A stretch of 64,000 nt of DNA from Vibrio splendidus (lineage in GTDB: Bacteria > Pseudomonadota > Gammaproteobacteria > Enterobacterales > Vibrionaceae): contig NZ_LNRF01000001.1 of the NCBI RefSeq assembly GCF_001557875.1, forward strand, positions 248,001 to 312,000, read 5' to 3'. Below are positions 42,241 through 51,798 of the stretch, piece by piece. The first letter of the stretch is position 1; the number at the start of each line of letters is the position of its first letter. The translations under genes and the position numbers were made by a program. Under the pieces are notes generated by a model, which saw only the letters and a program-made list of their open reading frames with translations, did not search any database and was not told the DNA's origin.

Positions 42241-44151
42241 CTATTTATCAACAATGAAGCCTTGGAACACTTCTACGTAGTTATCAGACAGGATATCCAG
42301 CTGAGTCTGAGTTTCTATTCGAGACGCGATGGTGGTGACGCCTAGGTTGTGAGCGGTTCTAGAGATCGACGTTAAGGTGAACTTCTGTTTTTCGTCATCA
42401 AGGTTATGTGTGAATAGGTAATCTAGCTTCACATAACTAGGACGGTATTCGTTGATGTAATCCAGTGATTGGAAGTTACGTCCGTAGTTATCGACACCAA
42501 ACACCGCTTGGGCGTTGCGAATGGTGTTACACAGGAGTGCCGTGTAGTGCGGAACGTTGATGAAGCAGTTTTCTGGAATCTCAAAGTGCAACAAGTGAGC
42601 GATTGAGGCATTGTTTTCAAGCGTTTTGCCGATCCAACGGATAAAGCTTGGCTGAGAAATACTGCTCGGCGAGATATTGATAGCAACTGGGCTTGTTACT
42701 TCCTTCGCATTCAGTTTTTCAATCATCTTCTCGATAACGTACTGGTCGAGAATATGGCTCATTTCAAGCTGTTCTAGTGCGTACAAGTACTGGTTAGCAC
42801 CGTAACGCACGCCATCTTTTTCAATCGCAGAGAATACTTCTTGGTGATACGTTTTACCAAAAGCATTGTTTGCAGCCTGAAGACGGAAGGTAATGAGGTC
42901 GTTGATGATCGCTTCTTCAACCAACATACGCCATTGTTGTTTACCCATCACAGCGCCGTGATCGTCTGCGGTTACGTAACCGTAAGCAAGCTCTCGGTTC
43001 GCCTTGGCACTTGAGAGTGCGTTATCAACCAACGACATGATTTCGGTACTGGTTTTTCGTGTGTTGCTGTATGTCACACCTAATGCGATGTGTGGATTCG
43101 CCGTACCTGTAGGGTCTGAACCTAGGTTTTGAATGCAATTTACGATGCTGCCCGCGACAAGTTTCAGTTCGCTTTCATCAATGTTCGGCATAATGAAGCC
43201 AAACTCGTCACTAGAAATACGGGCGATGGTGATATCTGGTGATGAAATTGAAGCCTGTAGCTGTTCAGCCAGTTGATGAACTAAGGCATCACCTTCTTGG
43301 TAGCCTTTTTCGTCGTACTCTTCACTAATAAATTCGGCTTTTAGTACCGCTAAACCACCTAAGCTCGATTCTTCTAACCACTGAGTTAATTGAGACATGT
43401 AATAAGCGCGGTTGCCTAGCTGAGATACTGGGTCGATATACGCTCTTTCACGAAGCTTTTGAGCTTCTTTCGCTTGGTTCTTAAAGGCTAGTTCAACTTG
43501 AGTCGACATGTGGTTGATGCCATCAACAACCAAGGTAAGATCTTTTGTCTTCGGGCGAGCCAGTGGTTCACCAAACTGATTCTTAGCGATCTGATCCATC
43601 TTAGTAATGATCAACGAGAGCGGACGTAAGGCACGTTTGAGGATCCAAGATATAGACACTAAACCTAACAAGAAGATCGTGCCAAAGATGGTTAATAAGC
43701 GGATGAATGCTTGCCAAAGTTGGTCGTAGGCCGGGCCTGGGTGGCTCACAATCTCAACCTCTGCTAGCTGCATCCAGCCACTGGTGATTACGCGGCGGTC
43801 ATGAACAGGCTCAAACAAGTTAAGGTTGGTAAACCACTGTGGTACGCCAGTTGGCTTTACAGGGTATGAGCGGAGAATATCATCACCGCTGTCAAGAAAG
43901 ATCAATCGAACGACGGAGTAAGAACTGCCATCAAACAGGGCGTTGATAACAGACTCCACTGCCACCTTATCCTTTTCTTCTAGGTAAGGGGCGAGAGCCA
44001 GTCCAACAGTATTAATGGTATTACTTACCTCAGAGCGTTGCTGCTCTTCTAAGTATCCACGGGTGGTATTGAATTCGATCATAAAAACTGACGTCATCAG
44101 CAGTATGAACACCGCAACCATCCCGACCACAAGCTGTTTATATAAAGTCAT
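42241..44151 (-). CDS. lapD: Inner-membrane c-di-GMP receptor LapD
   Basis: A 636-residue protein: membrane span (about 7-28), periplasmic LapD/MoxY-type domain, second span (about 150-170), HAMP, degenerate GGDEF, degenerate EAL. The GGDEF motif reads RISSDEF, so no cyclase activity is expected, and the EAL part lacks the catalytic EAL sequence. It binds c-di-GMP in the cytoplasm and, when loaded, captures LapG in the periplasm, keeping the adhesin on the surface. It starts five bases after the lapG stop. The periplasmic loop has conserved Trp in GWMQLAEVEI, the type of LapG contact known in LapD. Confidence 0.93.
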   Translation of the reverse strand: MTLYKQLVVGMVAVFILLMTSVFMIEFNTTRGYLEEQQRSEVSNTINTVGLALAPYLEEKDKVAVESVINALFDGSSYSVVRLIFLDSGDDILRSYPVKPTGVPQWFTNLNLFEPVHDRRVITSGWMQLAEVEIVSHPGPAYDQLWQAFIRLLTIFGTIFLLGLVSISWILKRALRPLSLIITKMDQIAKNQFGEPLARPKTKDLTLVVDGINHMSTQVELAFKNQAKEAQKLRERAYIDPVSQLGNRAYYMSQLTQWLEESSLGGLAVLKAEFISEEYDEKGYQEGDALVHQLAEQLQASISSPDITIARISSDEFGFIMPNIDESELKLVAGSIVNCIQNLGSDPTGTANPHIALGVTYSNTRKTSTEIMSLVDNALSSAKANRELAYGYVTADDHGAVMGKQQWRMLVEEAIINDLITFRLQAANNAFGKTYHQEVFSAIEKDGVRYGANQYLYALEQLEMSHILDQYVIEKMIEKLNAKEVTSPVAINISPSSISQPSFIRWIGKTLENNASIAHLLHFEIPENCFINVPHYTALLCNTIRNAQAVFGVDNYGRNFQSLDYINEYRPSYVKLDYLFTHNLDDEKQKFTLTSISRTAHNLGVTTIASRIETQTQLDILSDNYVEVFQGFIVDK

Positions 44152-44156
44152 TGTAC

Positions 44157-44825
44157 CTACTCATCGTAATTGATAATGGGTTTGTTTAGTTTTAGATTGC
44201 GCTCACGAGAACGTAGGTCGTTCCATAAGCTCAGTCTTGATGATTTCCCTGCTAACTTACCGCTGCCTGCTGCCGACTTGATCAGCCAAAGGTTTTTACC
44301 ATTGAAACTGTATATCGGTCGCAGATCTCCGCGCTTAGAACCGCGTTTTATTTCAGGGTTTAAGTTGTCTAAAATTAGTGGCTCTGCACTGGGTGTTGAG
44401 TAGTAAGCCAACACCATGTGGAATTGGTTTAACTCAAGTGCTTTTACGTACACTAATCGTAATTTCTTATCTGGGACGCCCAGTTCAAGCAAAGAGAAGT
44501 ATTTTGCGATAGTGAAGTCTTCACAATCACCGGCGTTACTGCCTAGAAACTCCAGTGGTGTTGCCCAGTAGTCGTTTTTTCCCCACAGTATGTTGTCATC
44601 GACAAAGTACATTTGGTTGAAGAATCGATTTACCGAATCTAACTTCTCTTTTTCACTTAACCCTTCGTATGACGTCATATTTGAGCGCCATGTTGCTACT
44701 CGTTTTCCAGCTCTTTCCCCGTAGGTTGCAGTAACCGCGTCTATCCATCGTTGGTCGCTCTTATTGAGCGCCACAGAGGTAAAAGAGGTGAGGACCAGCA
44801 GCAATAGCGAAACCCGAGATCTCAT
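44157..44825 (-). CDS. lapG: Periplasmic adhesin protease LapG
   Basis: A 222-residue transglutaminase-like cysteine peptidase (formerly DUF920) with a signal peptide (RSRVSLLLLVLTSFTSVALN). The catalytic Cys lies in AGDCEDFTIAKYFSLLELG, the His in NQFHMVLAYY and the Asp in PLILDNLNPEI; the adjacent acidic residues bind calcium in the family. It cuts the N-terminal region of the surface adhesin to release biofilm when c-di-GMP is low. Placed between lapC and lapD. Confidence 0.93.
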   Translation of the reverse strand: MRSRVSLLLLVLTSFTSVALNKSDQRWIDAVTATYGERAGKRVATWRSNMTSYEGLSEKEKLDSVNRFFNQMYFVDDNILWGKNDYWATPLEFLGSNAGDCEDFTIAKYFSLLELGVPDKKLRLVYVKALELNQFHMVLAYYSTPSAEPLILDNLNPEIKRGSKRGDLRPIYSFNGKNLWLIKSAAGSGKLAGKSSRLSLWNDLRSRERNLKLNKPIINYDE

Positions 44826-44884
44826 AGCCTCTGCTCTCGTCTGTTTGCTGTGTATTGAAAGGCGTCATCAAGCATCAAACGTCC

Positions 44885-46276
44885 TTACTCTTTTAGTGCG
44901 TTGTTTTGAGCGCTTAATAGTGGCTTCAACATGTACTCCAGCACGGTTCTTTTACCCGTGATGATATCGACCGAGGCTGTCATTCCCGGAATGATCGGTA
45001 GCTCTTCGTTCTGTCCAAAATTGTGTTTTTCTGTGCGCACGCGCACGATGTAAAAGCTGTTGCCTTCTTCATCTTGAGTGGTATCGGCACTGATGTGCTC
45101 TAACACGCCTTCTAGACCACCGTACTTAGTGAAGTCATAGGCACTGAATTTAACGATTGCAGTCAATTCTGGGCGTAAGAAAGCGATATCTTGCGGGGCG
45201 ATTTTCGCTTCAACCAATAGCGAGTCTTCTGTCGGTACAATCTCAACGATGTCCATACCCGGTTGGATAACACCGCCGACAGTATTAATACCCAATGTTT
45301 TAACGGTGCCAGTTACCGGAGAAACCACCACGGTACGGTTTACTCTGTCTTCAAGGCCAACAGCCGATTCGGTCATTGCAGAGAGCTTATCTTGCGCTTG
45401 ATTGAGTTTTTCTTGTTGTTCGGAGCGGAAGTTCAGTGCGGCATCAATACGGCTGAGCATAGCTTCTTTGATTGCTGAGCGTAGAAGAGGAATTTTTAGC
45501 TCGCTTGAAGTCATTTCTCGGCGAGTGTCGTTGACTTGTCTTTGCAGTTTAAGTAATTCAATTCGTGGTACCACCCCTTCATCGGCGAGAGGTTTGGTGA
45601 TATCCAGCTCTTGGCGAGCAAACTGGTAGCTCTGTTTTAGGTTTCGAACACGCGCTTTAATCTCAACTAGGTCTTGCTGTTTCTGTTCAACTTGTTGATC
45701 AAAAACGGAAAGTTGGTTTTTTAGATTATTCAGATCCTGACGATATTCTGCTTTTTGGCGATTAACCAGTTTAGGTTGAAGTTCGTAGAATTTTGGTGGG
45801 AAGGCGAGTTTACCGTAATCAAGCAACACGCTTTTTTTCCACTCTTCAACAGAGAACTCTTCGTTAATGACGACACTGGTCAAAGAAGCGGACAGCATCA
45901 ATACGTTGGCGGTTAAGTTCGCCACTTGTTGTTCACGTTCGCGGAAATCCGAGCGGAATCGAGTGTCATCGATTAACAGTAGCTGTTGACCTTTTTGAAC
46001 GCGTTGACCTTCTTTAACCAAGATCTCTTTAACCAACCCCCCTTCAAGGTTTTGCACCACTTGGATTTGAGAGGAAGGGATCACTTTGCCTTGGCCAACA
46101 GTGACTTTGTCGATCTCAGCCCAAGCAGACCACCCAATAGCAGCAACAAAAAACAGAACGATTACCCACAACATAATACGCGCACTGGTGGGCGTATTGA
46201 GGAGCAGTGCCGCTGTTTTATCATCGACATACTCAAGCTCGGTCTCGTTCAATTTGCTGAAATTTTTCTGACTCAT
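44885..46276 (-). CDS. lapC: Type I secretion membrane fusion protein LapC (HlyD family)
   Basis: A 463-residue protein with one N-terminal membrane span (IMLWVIVLFFVAAIGWSAWA, about 33-53), a lipoyl-like segment VVQNLEGGLVKEILVKEGQRV, a long coiled coil (about 120-310) and a C-terminal beta-barrel part. It links the LapB ATPase to the outer-membrane channel. AAGGA lies five bases before the ATG. First gene of the lap group; only 112 bases separate it from the DctD-like gene upstream on the same strand. Confidence 0.92.
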   Translation of the reverse strand: MSQKNFSKLNETELEYVDDKTAALLLNTPTSARIMLWVIVLFFVAAIGWSAWAEIDKVTVGQGKVIPSSQIQVVQNLEGGLVKEILVKEGQRVQKGQQLLLIDDTRFRSDFREREQQVANLTANVLMLSASLTSVVINEEFSVEEWKKSVLLDYGKLAFPPKFYELQPKLVNRQKAEYRQDLNNLKNQLSVFDQQVEQKQQDLVEIKARVRNLKQSYQFARQELDITKPLADEGVVPRIELLKLQRQVNDTRREMTSSELKIPLLRSAIKEAMLSRIDAALNFRSEQQEKLNQAQDKLSAMTESAVGLEDRVNRTVVVSPVTGTVKTLGINTVGGVIQPGMDIVEIVPTEDSLLVEAKIAPQDIAFLRPELTAIVKFSAYDFTKYGGLEGVLEHISADTTQDEEGNSFYIVRVRTEKHNFGQNEELPIIPGMTASVDIITGKRTVLEYMLKPLLSAQNNALKE

Positions 46277-46388
46277 AACAGTCCTTGTTCGCTAAATAAA
46301 AGTGCAAGCCTATTGAGTGTATTCTTACTTCTGATAAATGTTAAGATTTTGTTCCTTTAAATCTTTGAATTTATATATTTTTTAAGAC

Positions 46389-47684
46389 CTATCTGTTCTT
46401 GAAATCGGTTTTATCGAGCTGATGCTTTCTTAGTTTGTCATACAGTGTTTTTCGCGACACCTGCAGCTCTTGTTGTACTTCTTTTAAACGGCCCTGGTGG
46501 CGATGTAGCGCCTCAATCAAGATAATTTGTTCAAAGCTATCGGTGCGTTGGTTTAACGACTGTTGTTGCTCTTCAATGCTCATATCGAGTTCATTTTGCT
46601 CATTAGTATCGCTGTCGAGCGACGGCTGCTTAATTTGAGTCAGCACTCTGAGTTCGGCATGTTGGCGAAGCTGACGAATGTTCTCCGTCCAATGAGTCGC
46701 GATGAGTCGTTGAATCTCTTTTTCTGTAATGACGGGCGGAGGTAGTTGATATCGACTTGCTGCACCACGAGCAAAGTGCTTAAACAAAGAGCCAATATCT
46801 TCGGTTCGTTGCGCCAAGGTTAGTAAATCAAATCGGCGGAACTCACTTATAATTGTAGTAGGAACTATTGTGCTTGCGATAATGATACAAGTTGCATTGG
46901 TCTTGCATGAGTTTTCACGAAGTAGAGTCGGTTTTAGATTGGCAAACCACAGCCATTGATCCTGAGTTAATGCTGCTGTCTCATGGATATAGAGTGTTCC
47001 ACCTTGATGCTTCAAGAACAGTTGCAAAACAAATTGATGAAATGTCGCTTCGTCACTGCGAGGCAAATTAAATGCTGCGACAGGGCAAAGCTCCGCGGTT
47101 TGATGACTGTGTAGATCATGGGTGTATTGTGCTGTGACCCTTTTCCCCGTTCCTAAATCACCAACAAATAATAGAAGTGGGTTGGTTTTGGTATCTAGGG
47201 TGATCAACTCTCGGCGTAATGCCTGCATTGATGGTGATTGACCAATCAGTTTTGGGCCAACTTGATTTTGCATTGCTAACTCTTTACGCAATAGGTTGTT
47301 CTCTTCAACCAGTGCGAGTTTATCTGCGGCTTTTTTTACGGCAGTGAGTAGGGCATCGACCACAAATGGCTTTTCCAGAAAGTCATAAGCGCCGGCTTTC
47401 ATCGCAGATACCGCGGTTTGCACGTCACCATGCCCGGTAAGTACGATGACCTGAAAATGAGGGTTTTGGCTCAGTAATTTTTGCGTTAATTGAATGCCAT
47501 CCATCACCGGCATGTGAATATCGGTGATGACAATTCCGGCTTGCGACGTATCTATTTTCTTTAATGTCTCAATAGCGTTGGGAAAGCAGACGATATCGAT
47601 GCCTTCAATGAGCATGGCTTGTTCTACTGAGTCGCGAATCGCGGGTTCATCGTCGACAAAATAGAGTTTAGGCATAGAGTGCAA
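46389..47684 (-). CDS. DctD-like response regulator with degenerate AAA+ domain
   Basis: 431 residues from a TTG start supported by AAGGA at eight bases; an ATG three codons later lacks such a site. Receiver domain with acidic pocket DDE, phospho-Asp55 in ITDIHMP and Lys105. The NtrC-type AAA+ region keeps a Walker A (GDLGTGK, 175-181) but has no GAFTGA loop, and the Walker B Asp is His234 (GGTLYIHE). The C-terminal Fis-type HTH (LKEVQQELQVSRKTLYDKL) is intact. Without GAFTGA it should not open sigma-54 promoters. Its likely partner is the DctB-like kinase 91 bases upstream. Confidence 0.88.
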   Translation of the reverse strand: MHSMPKLYFVDDEPAIRDSVEQAMLIEGIDIVCFPNAIETLKKIDTSQAGIVITDIHMPVMDGIQLTQKLLSQNPHFQVIVLTGHGDVQTAVSAMKAGAYDFLEKPFVVDALLTAVKKAADKLALVEENNLLRKELAMQNQVGPKLIGQSPSMQALRRELITLDTKTNPLLLFVGDLGTGKRVTAQYTHDLHSHQTAELCPVAAFNLPRSDEATFHQFVLQLFLKHQGGTLYIHETAALTQDQWLWFANLKPTLLRENSCKTNATCIIIASTIVPTTIISEFRRFDLLTLAQRTEDIGSLFKHFARGAASRYQLPPPVITEKEIQRLIATHWTENIRQLRQHAELRVLTQIKQPSLDSDTNEQNELDMSIEEQQQSLNQRTDSFEQIILIEALHRHQGRLKEVQQELQVSRKTLYDKLRKHQLDKTDFKNR

Positions 47685-47775
47685 AAGTCGAGTCCTTAGC
47701 AGTATGTGAGGTTAGCTATATGTGAGATTAGCAGTATGTGAAATTCGTTTTCTAACCAACGTTAACAACGGCGCG

Positions 47776-49713
47776 TTAGCTTTTATCGTTATATAACGGG
47801 ATGTTTAGCGAGAATACCATGCCTGAAGGCTCTAACCGGTTCGCGCTGATCGTGCCGTGATACGTTTCAATAATCCGTTTCGATATTGAAAGTCCTAGCC
47901 CTAAGCCTTCCGGTTTAGTGGTAAAAAACGGGTCGAACAGCTGTTCTAGTTTGTCATCCTGCATGCCAATTCCGTTATCCCAAATGATCAGCTGACAAGA
48001 GTTATGATGCAGTTGCCATTCTATGCCTATCTGTGGGCTAGCCTGTTGGTCAGCGCTTTCCAGGTTTTGTTGCTCCTGCAAGATTTTCTGTTCAAGAACT
48101 TGCTGTTGAAGCGCTTGAGTCGCGTTGTGAATCAGATTAACCAGTACTTGCTCAAGTTCGGTTGGATGAATCGCAATGTTGATGTCATCGGGCACCGTGC
48201 TTAGCCTCAGCGTGATGCCTTGCTTGATCATCAGCGCACTGAGAATACTGGTGGCATTGTTGACCGCTTGGTGCAGGTTGGCCACATGATGTTCTTGTTT
48301 ATTGACTTTGCGAGTAAAGACTTTGAGTCGCGCGATGATGTCGGTAATGGTGTTGTTGAGGCCAATCATTTTCTCAAGATTGCTCTTCACCAAATCGGTT
48401 CGTTCCATCTCAAGCAGTTTTAAGCTGTTCTCACTGTAGGTTCGCAGTGCTGCAAGTGGTTGGTTGATTTCGTGGTTAATGCTGGCTGACAGCTCACCGA
48501 GTACTGCTAATTTCGCTGTTTGTGTCAGCTCTTGTTCTGTCTGTTTCAACTTCAACTGCGACTCTTGGTACTGAAAGATGGTTTGCTGCAGCTGTTGATT
48601 GGATTGCTTCAAGTAGTGGGTACGTTTATCAACGGTTTGCTCTAGGTTTTGGTTGAGTCGGGTCAACGCCACTTTCGCGAGATAAGTCTGGCGCCACGAC
48701 CAAGCGATGAGCATCACCAAGCTGTAAATCACTACGAAGATGACATCGATCTGCAAGACTTTAATAAGTTCCGCTCTGGTCTCTTTTAGGGCGACAACTT
48801 GGTACTGGTTGTTGCTGACCGTTGCAGGGTAAAGATTGAAAGCCCCGAGTTTAAATAATTGGTTAGCGGTGAGTTCTTTTCGGATTTCGTTTGATTGAAG
48901 GTTGCTAGATCGATTTGTATTAGATTGATTGGCGTTGCTAGCTTCTGACTGAGAGCTTGAAGAACGAAAGGCTTCGATGATCGAAATTTCGTTTTGACCG
49001 TATTGGCGTTGAAGTGCGATATCCGTTTGTTGTTGCTGAGTTAATGGCAACAATGAATGGTAAAGCCATAGAGCTTGGCTTGAGAGAAAGACCACTTGGT
49101 TAGAGTCGAGTACCACGATCTCAAAGCCGTCGCTGGTTAGGATGTTTTCAAGGTTCTCTAAGCTTACTTTTACGGTGATCACTCCGACAATATCACTCTC
49201 TAGATACAACGGTGACGATAAAAAGTAACCGCGTACATTCGATCGGGCACCCAGCGCGACATAGTGCGTGTTGTTGCCTTGAATTGCAGAAGCAAAATAG
49301 GGACGAAACGAGAAGTTCTCACCCACAAAAGTGCGAGGCTTTTGGTAATTACTGGAAGCGACCACAGTTCCGCTTGGGTCATGAATATAGATGGTGTCGG
49401 CCTGGCTTTGATTCGACCATTCAAACAGCAATTGATTGAGCTGCGCAGCGGAAACCTTGTCTGCTTGTGGTGAGGAGTCAAAATAAGAGAGTAGGCGCGG
49501 GTCATGACTGAGTAAATCAGGGATCTGTTTGAATTTATCCAGTTCAGAGTCGATTTGTAGATTGGCTTTATTAGCTGCTTCATCGAGTTGCTGAGTGACG
49601 ATTTTTTCTTGGAATTGACCGGCCAAAAAATGAGTAGCAGTCAGCCCTGCAGCTCCCAATAACAATGAGAATAAAACAAAGGGAGTCATTAGGTTAGGCA
49701 GTGTTTTGGTCAC
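47776..49713 (-). CDS. DctB-like sensor histidine kinase
   Basis: A 645-residue kinase: membrane span at about 12-30, a large periplasmic double-Cache-type domain (about 35-310; IYIHDPSGTVVASSNY, GENFSFRPYFASAIQG), second span near 318-338, coiled coil, then HisKA with SINHEINQPLAALRTYSEN and HATPase with IWDNGIGMQDDK and GLGLGLSISKRII. It resembles C4-dicarboxylate sensor DctB. The downstream gene encodes its presumed response regulator. No dicarboxylate transporter is nearby, so the ligand and targets are open; lapC follows downstream. Confidence 0.9.
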   Translation of the reverse strand: MTKTLPNLMTPFVLFSLLLGAAGLTATHFLAGQFQEKIVTQQLDEAANKANLQIDSELDKFKQIPDLLSHDPRLLSYFDSSPQADKVSAAQLNQLLFEWSNQSQADTIYIHDPSGTVVASSNYQKPRTFVGENFSFRPYFASAIQGNNTHYVALGARSNVRGYFLSSPLYLESDIVGVITVKVSLENLENILTSDGFEIVVLDSNQVVFLSSQALWLYHSLLPLTQQQQTDIALQRQYGQNEISIIEAFRSSSSQSEASNANQSNTNRSSNLQSNEIRKELTANQLFKLGAFNLYPATVSNNQYQVVALKETRAELIKVLQIDVIFVVIYSLVMLIAWSWRQTYLAKVALTRLNQNLEQTVDKRTHYLKQSNQQLQQTIFQYQESQLKLKQTEQELTQTAKLAVLGELSASINHEINQPLAALRTYSENSLKLLEMERTDLVKSNLEKMIGLNNTITDIIARLKVFTRKVNKQEHHVANLHQAVNNATSILSALMIKQGITLRLSTVPDDINIAIHPTELEQVLVNLIHNATQALQQQVLEQKILQEQQNLESADQQASPQIGIEWQLHHNSCQLIIWDNGIGMQDDKLEQLFDPFFTTKPEGLGLGLSISKRIIETYHGTISANRLEPSGMVFSLNIPLYNDKS

Positions 49714-49880
49714 TCGGTTCTCAGCTTGTCATCGGTTTGTGTAAAGATTATCAATATGATGGAGAGAGTACCGAGATCTTGTTAACACAGAGCATCTTCA
49801 GTGAGACAAAACTATGACTGAGACTTGTGTTTCAAAGGATTACAGCGCAAAATCACAAAAAAATTGAAAGGAGCAACCAA

Positions 49881-50516
49881 ATGGAACTGACAGATATTCG
49901 TCGCGAATACGCTAAGGGTGGATTGAGACGCAAAGACTTGGCCGCAGACCCGATTGAGCAATTCAATCTATGGCTAGAGCAAGCCATTGAAGCGAAGTTG
50001 ACGGACCCTACTGCCATGACAGTTGCTACGGTTGATGAAAATGGTCAGCCATTCCAACGAATTGTTTTGCTGAAGAATGTTGATAAAGACGGTTTCGTTT
50101 TTTACACCAACTTAGGTAGCCGTAAAGCGCACCAGCTTCAGCACAACAGTAAAATCAGTTTACACTTCCCTTGGCACCCACTTGAGCGACAAGTTCATAT
50201 TACGGGCACGGCTGAAAAGCTGACAGCTATGGAAAATATGAAGTATTTCTCGTCACGTCCAAAAGAGAGCCAGTTGGCCGCGATTGCAAGTAAGCAGAGT
50301 AGCCGCATCTCAGCGCGTGGGATTCTAGAAGGTAAGTATCTAGAGCTTAAACAGAAGTTTGCCAAAGGCGAAATTCCTGTGCCTTCTTTCTGGGGTGGCT
50401 TCCGCGTACGTGTGGATAGCATTGAGTTTTGGCAGGGGGGCGAACACCGCTTGCACGACCGTTTCTTGTTCTCACGCCAAGACGACAGCTGGGATATTGA
50501 TCGACTAGCGCCTTAG
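49881..50516 (+). CDS. pdxH: Pyridoxamine 5'-phosphate oxidase
   Basis: 211 residues from the ATG at 49881 ([20 protein letters not shown]), with AGGAG at good spacing; the open frame extends upstream without a ribosome site. FMN-binding segments ([23 protein letters not shown], shown in part; [12 protein letters not shown]) and the C-terminal [25 protein letters not shown] are diagnostic. It oxidises pyridoxine or pyridoxamine phosphate to the active cofactor PLP. Monocistronic, followed by a strong terminator. Confidence 0.96.
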   Translation: MELTDIRREYAKGGLRRKDLAADPIEQFNLWLEQAIEAKLTDPTAMTVATVDENGQPFQRIVLLKNVDKDGFVFYTNLGSRKAHQLQHNSKISLHFPWHPLERQVHITGTAEKLTAMENMKYFSSRPKESQLAAIASKQSSRISARGILEGKYLELKQKFAKGEIPVPSFWGGFRVRVDSIEFWQGGEHRLHDRFLFSRQDDSWDIDRLAP

Positions 50517-50550
50517 GTTGCTTGATCGCTTAGCTGCTTAATAGATCCAA

Positions 50551-50593
50551 AAGTGCCGTTGATGATACTTATCTAATCAACGGCATTTTTTTG
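50551..50593 (+). terminator. Terminator of pdxH
   Basis: Perfect TGCCGTTGAT / ATCAACGGCA stem followed by seven T, about 35 bases after the pdxH stop. Confidence 0.9.
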
Positions 50594-50640
50594 TCTGCAC
50601 TCTTGTCAAACCAATAACCAACTGGCCTTCAATTACTTAA

Positions 50641-51417
50641 CTAGTCACTGTGCAGAACAACGGAGATCTGTTTTTTGAGCAGAGTTTCTGGGATCACTGA
50701 GCCTAACCCCGAGTCCAATGCATATTCAATCAATTGGCTTTTACTGCGAGCGTCGAATTTCTGCTTCAATCTCGCGACATGACCTTCGACCGTTTTGATT
50801 GAAATGTTTAACGTAGACGCTATGTATTGAGGTTTCTTGCCGTAAAGCAGTAAGAACAGCACTTCTGATTCTCTAGAGGTCAGCCGCTTTTGCAGTTTAG
50901 ATACGCGCGGCTCTGACCCAGCAATCGATGCCTGATTGCCTTTTGCTCCTGTTGCCTGACAAACCCAATGACCGACCTCTAAGATCGCAGTATCTGTGAG
51001 CTCTTGACCATAGAAGATGGTGCCTTGGACGTTGTTGTCATCATCAAGCCAAGGGGTTTTGGTAAAGATATGGGCGTGCCAGCGTCCGTCTGGATAAGGG
51101 TGAATATCGAGGATCTTAAGGGTGCTGTGTGTATCCATCACATGTTTGTCTTGGGCTCTGAAATCCTGTGCACACTCAATAGTTTGACTGGGCATATCGA
51201 AGTCGGTCAAGCCAGTACAAGTCTCATCGGGTTTTAAGCCAATTAACTGGTTGTAAGCAAGATTGGCGTACACAAAGACCGAGTCAGTATCTTTGCAGCC
51301 CCAGCAGCCTGGAAGTTGTTCAAATAAAGAACGATGTATGGTGTTGAGTTGTTCGGGCAATTTTTTATCTCGTAAGCTGAGGTATGGTAATGATATCAGT
51401 TTCTTATAGTGCTGCAA
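50641..51417 (-). CDS. PAS-LuxR transcriptional regulator
   Basis: A 258-residue protein. Residues about 25-140 look like a PAS domain (FEQLPGCWGCKDTDSVFVYANLAY shown in part, then TGLTDFDMP), and the C-terminal LuxR/NarL-type HTH is RLTSRESEVLFLLLYGKKPQYIA plus STLNISIKTVEGHVARLKQKF (about 175-235). No receiver domain. Probably a one-component sensor regulator; the PAS ligand and targets are unknown. Stands alone, convergent with pdxH. Confidence 0.88.
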   Translation of the reverse strand: MQHYKKLISLPYLSLRDKKLPEQLNTIHRSLFEQLPGCWGCKDTDSVFVYANLAYNQLIGLKPDETCTGLTDFDMPSQTIECAQDFRAQDKHVMDTHSTLKILDIHPYPDGRWHAHIFTKTPWLDDDNNVQGTIFYGQELTDTAILEVGHWVCQATGAKGNQASIAGSEPRVSKLQKRLTSRESEVLFLLLYGKKPQYIASTLNISIKTVEGHVARLKQKFDARSKSQLIEYALDSGLGSVIPETLLKKQISVVLHSD

Positions 51418-51798
51418 TGGCTATTAGAGTTTGTAGTCCGTGCGAAAAATAAGGGGTGAATGACAGTTAAACGGATTGCTGACGAACTGCTTCAATTACG
51501 TAGGATGGGTAGGCATAAAGAGTGATAAACAGGCAAAAAAAAGCCAGCCTGAAGAGGGGCTGGCTAAAGACAAGATATGCCTTGTCGACATGTAGAAGAT
51601 TTTCAGTCTAATTTACGAGGGTCAGGTAAATTAAACTGAGGCATCAATTTGATACCCAGAGTGACTTACTACTCTATCGACGAATCTACTCCTAGGAATG
51701 CTAATGCATAAGGGGGGAATTCCCCTATAAATGCAGCTCAATGTGAGAATTGAGAACCTAGAGTAAATATTTCAAAGTTTCAGAACCGAATGGAGAGC
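51418..51798. other. Intergenic region with terminator and palindromes
   Basis: 381 bp. It contains the terminator for the PEGA/SUMF1 gene (listed), a GACAAG / CTTGTC inverted repeat near 51569 and a 12-bp perfect palindrome GGGGAATTCCCC at 51714-51725. No ORF is supported. Confidence 0.5.
51533..51565 (-). terminator. Terminator for the PEGA/SUMF1 gene
   Basis: On the minus strand, AGCCAGCC / GGCTGGCT stem with an eight-base loop, followed by eight T. Confidence 0.85.

Noticed and set aside
51714..51725. GGGGAATTCCCC palindrome as an operator
   Set aside because: It lies downstream of both flanking genes' 3' or far upstream ends with no second copy; could be chance.
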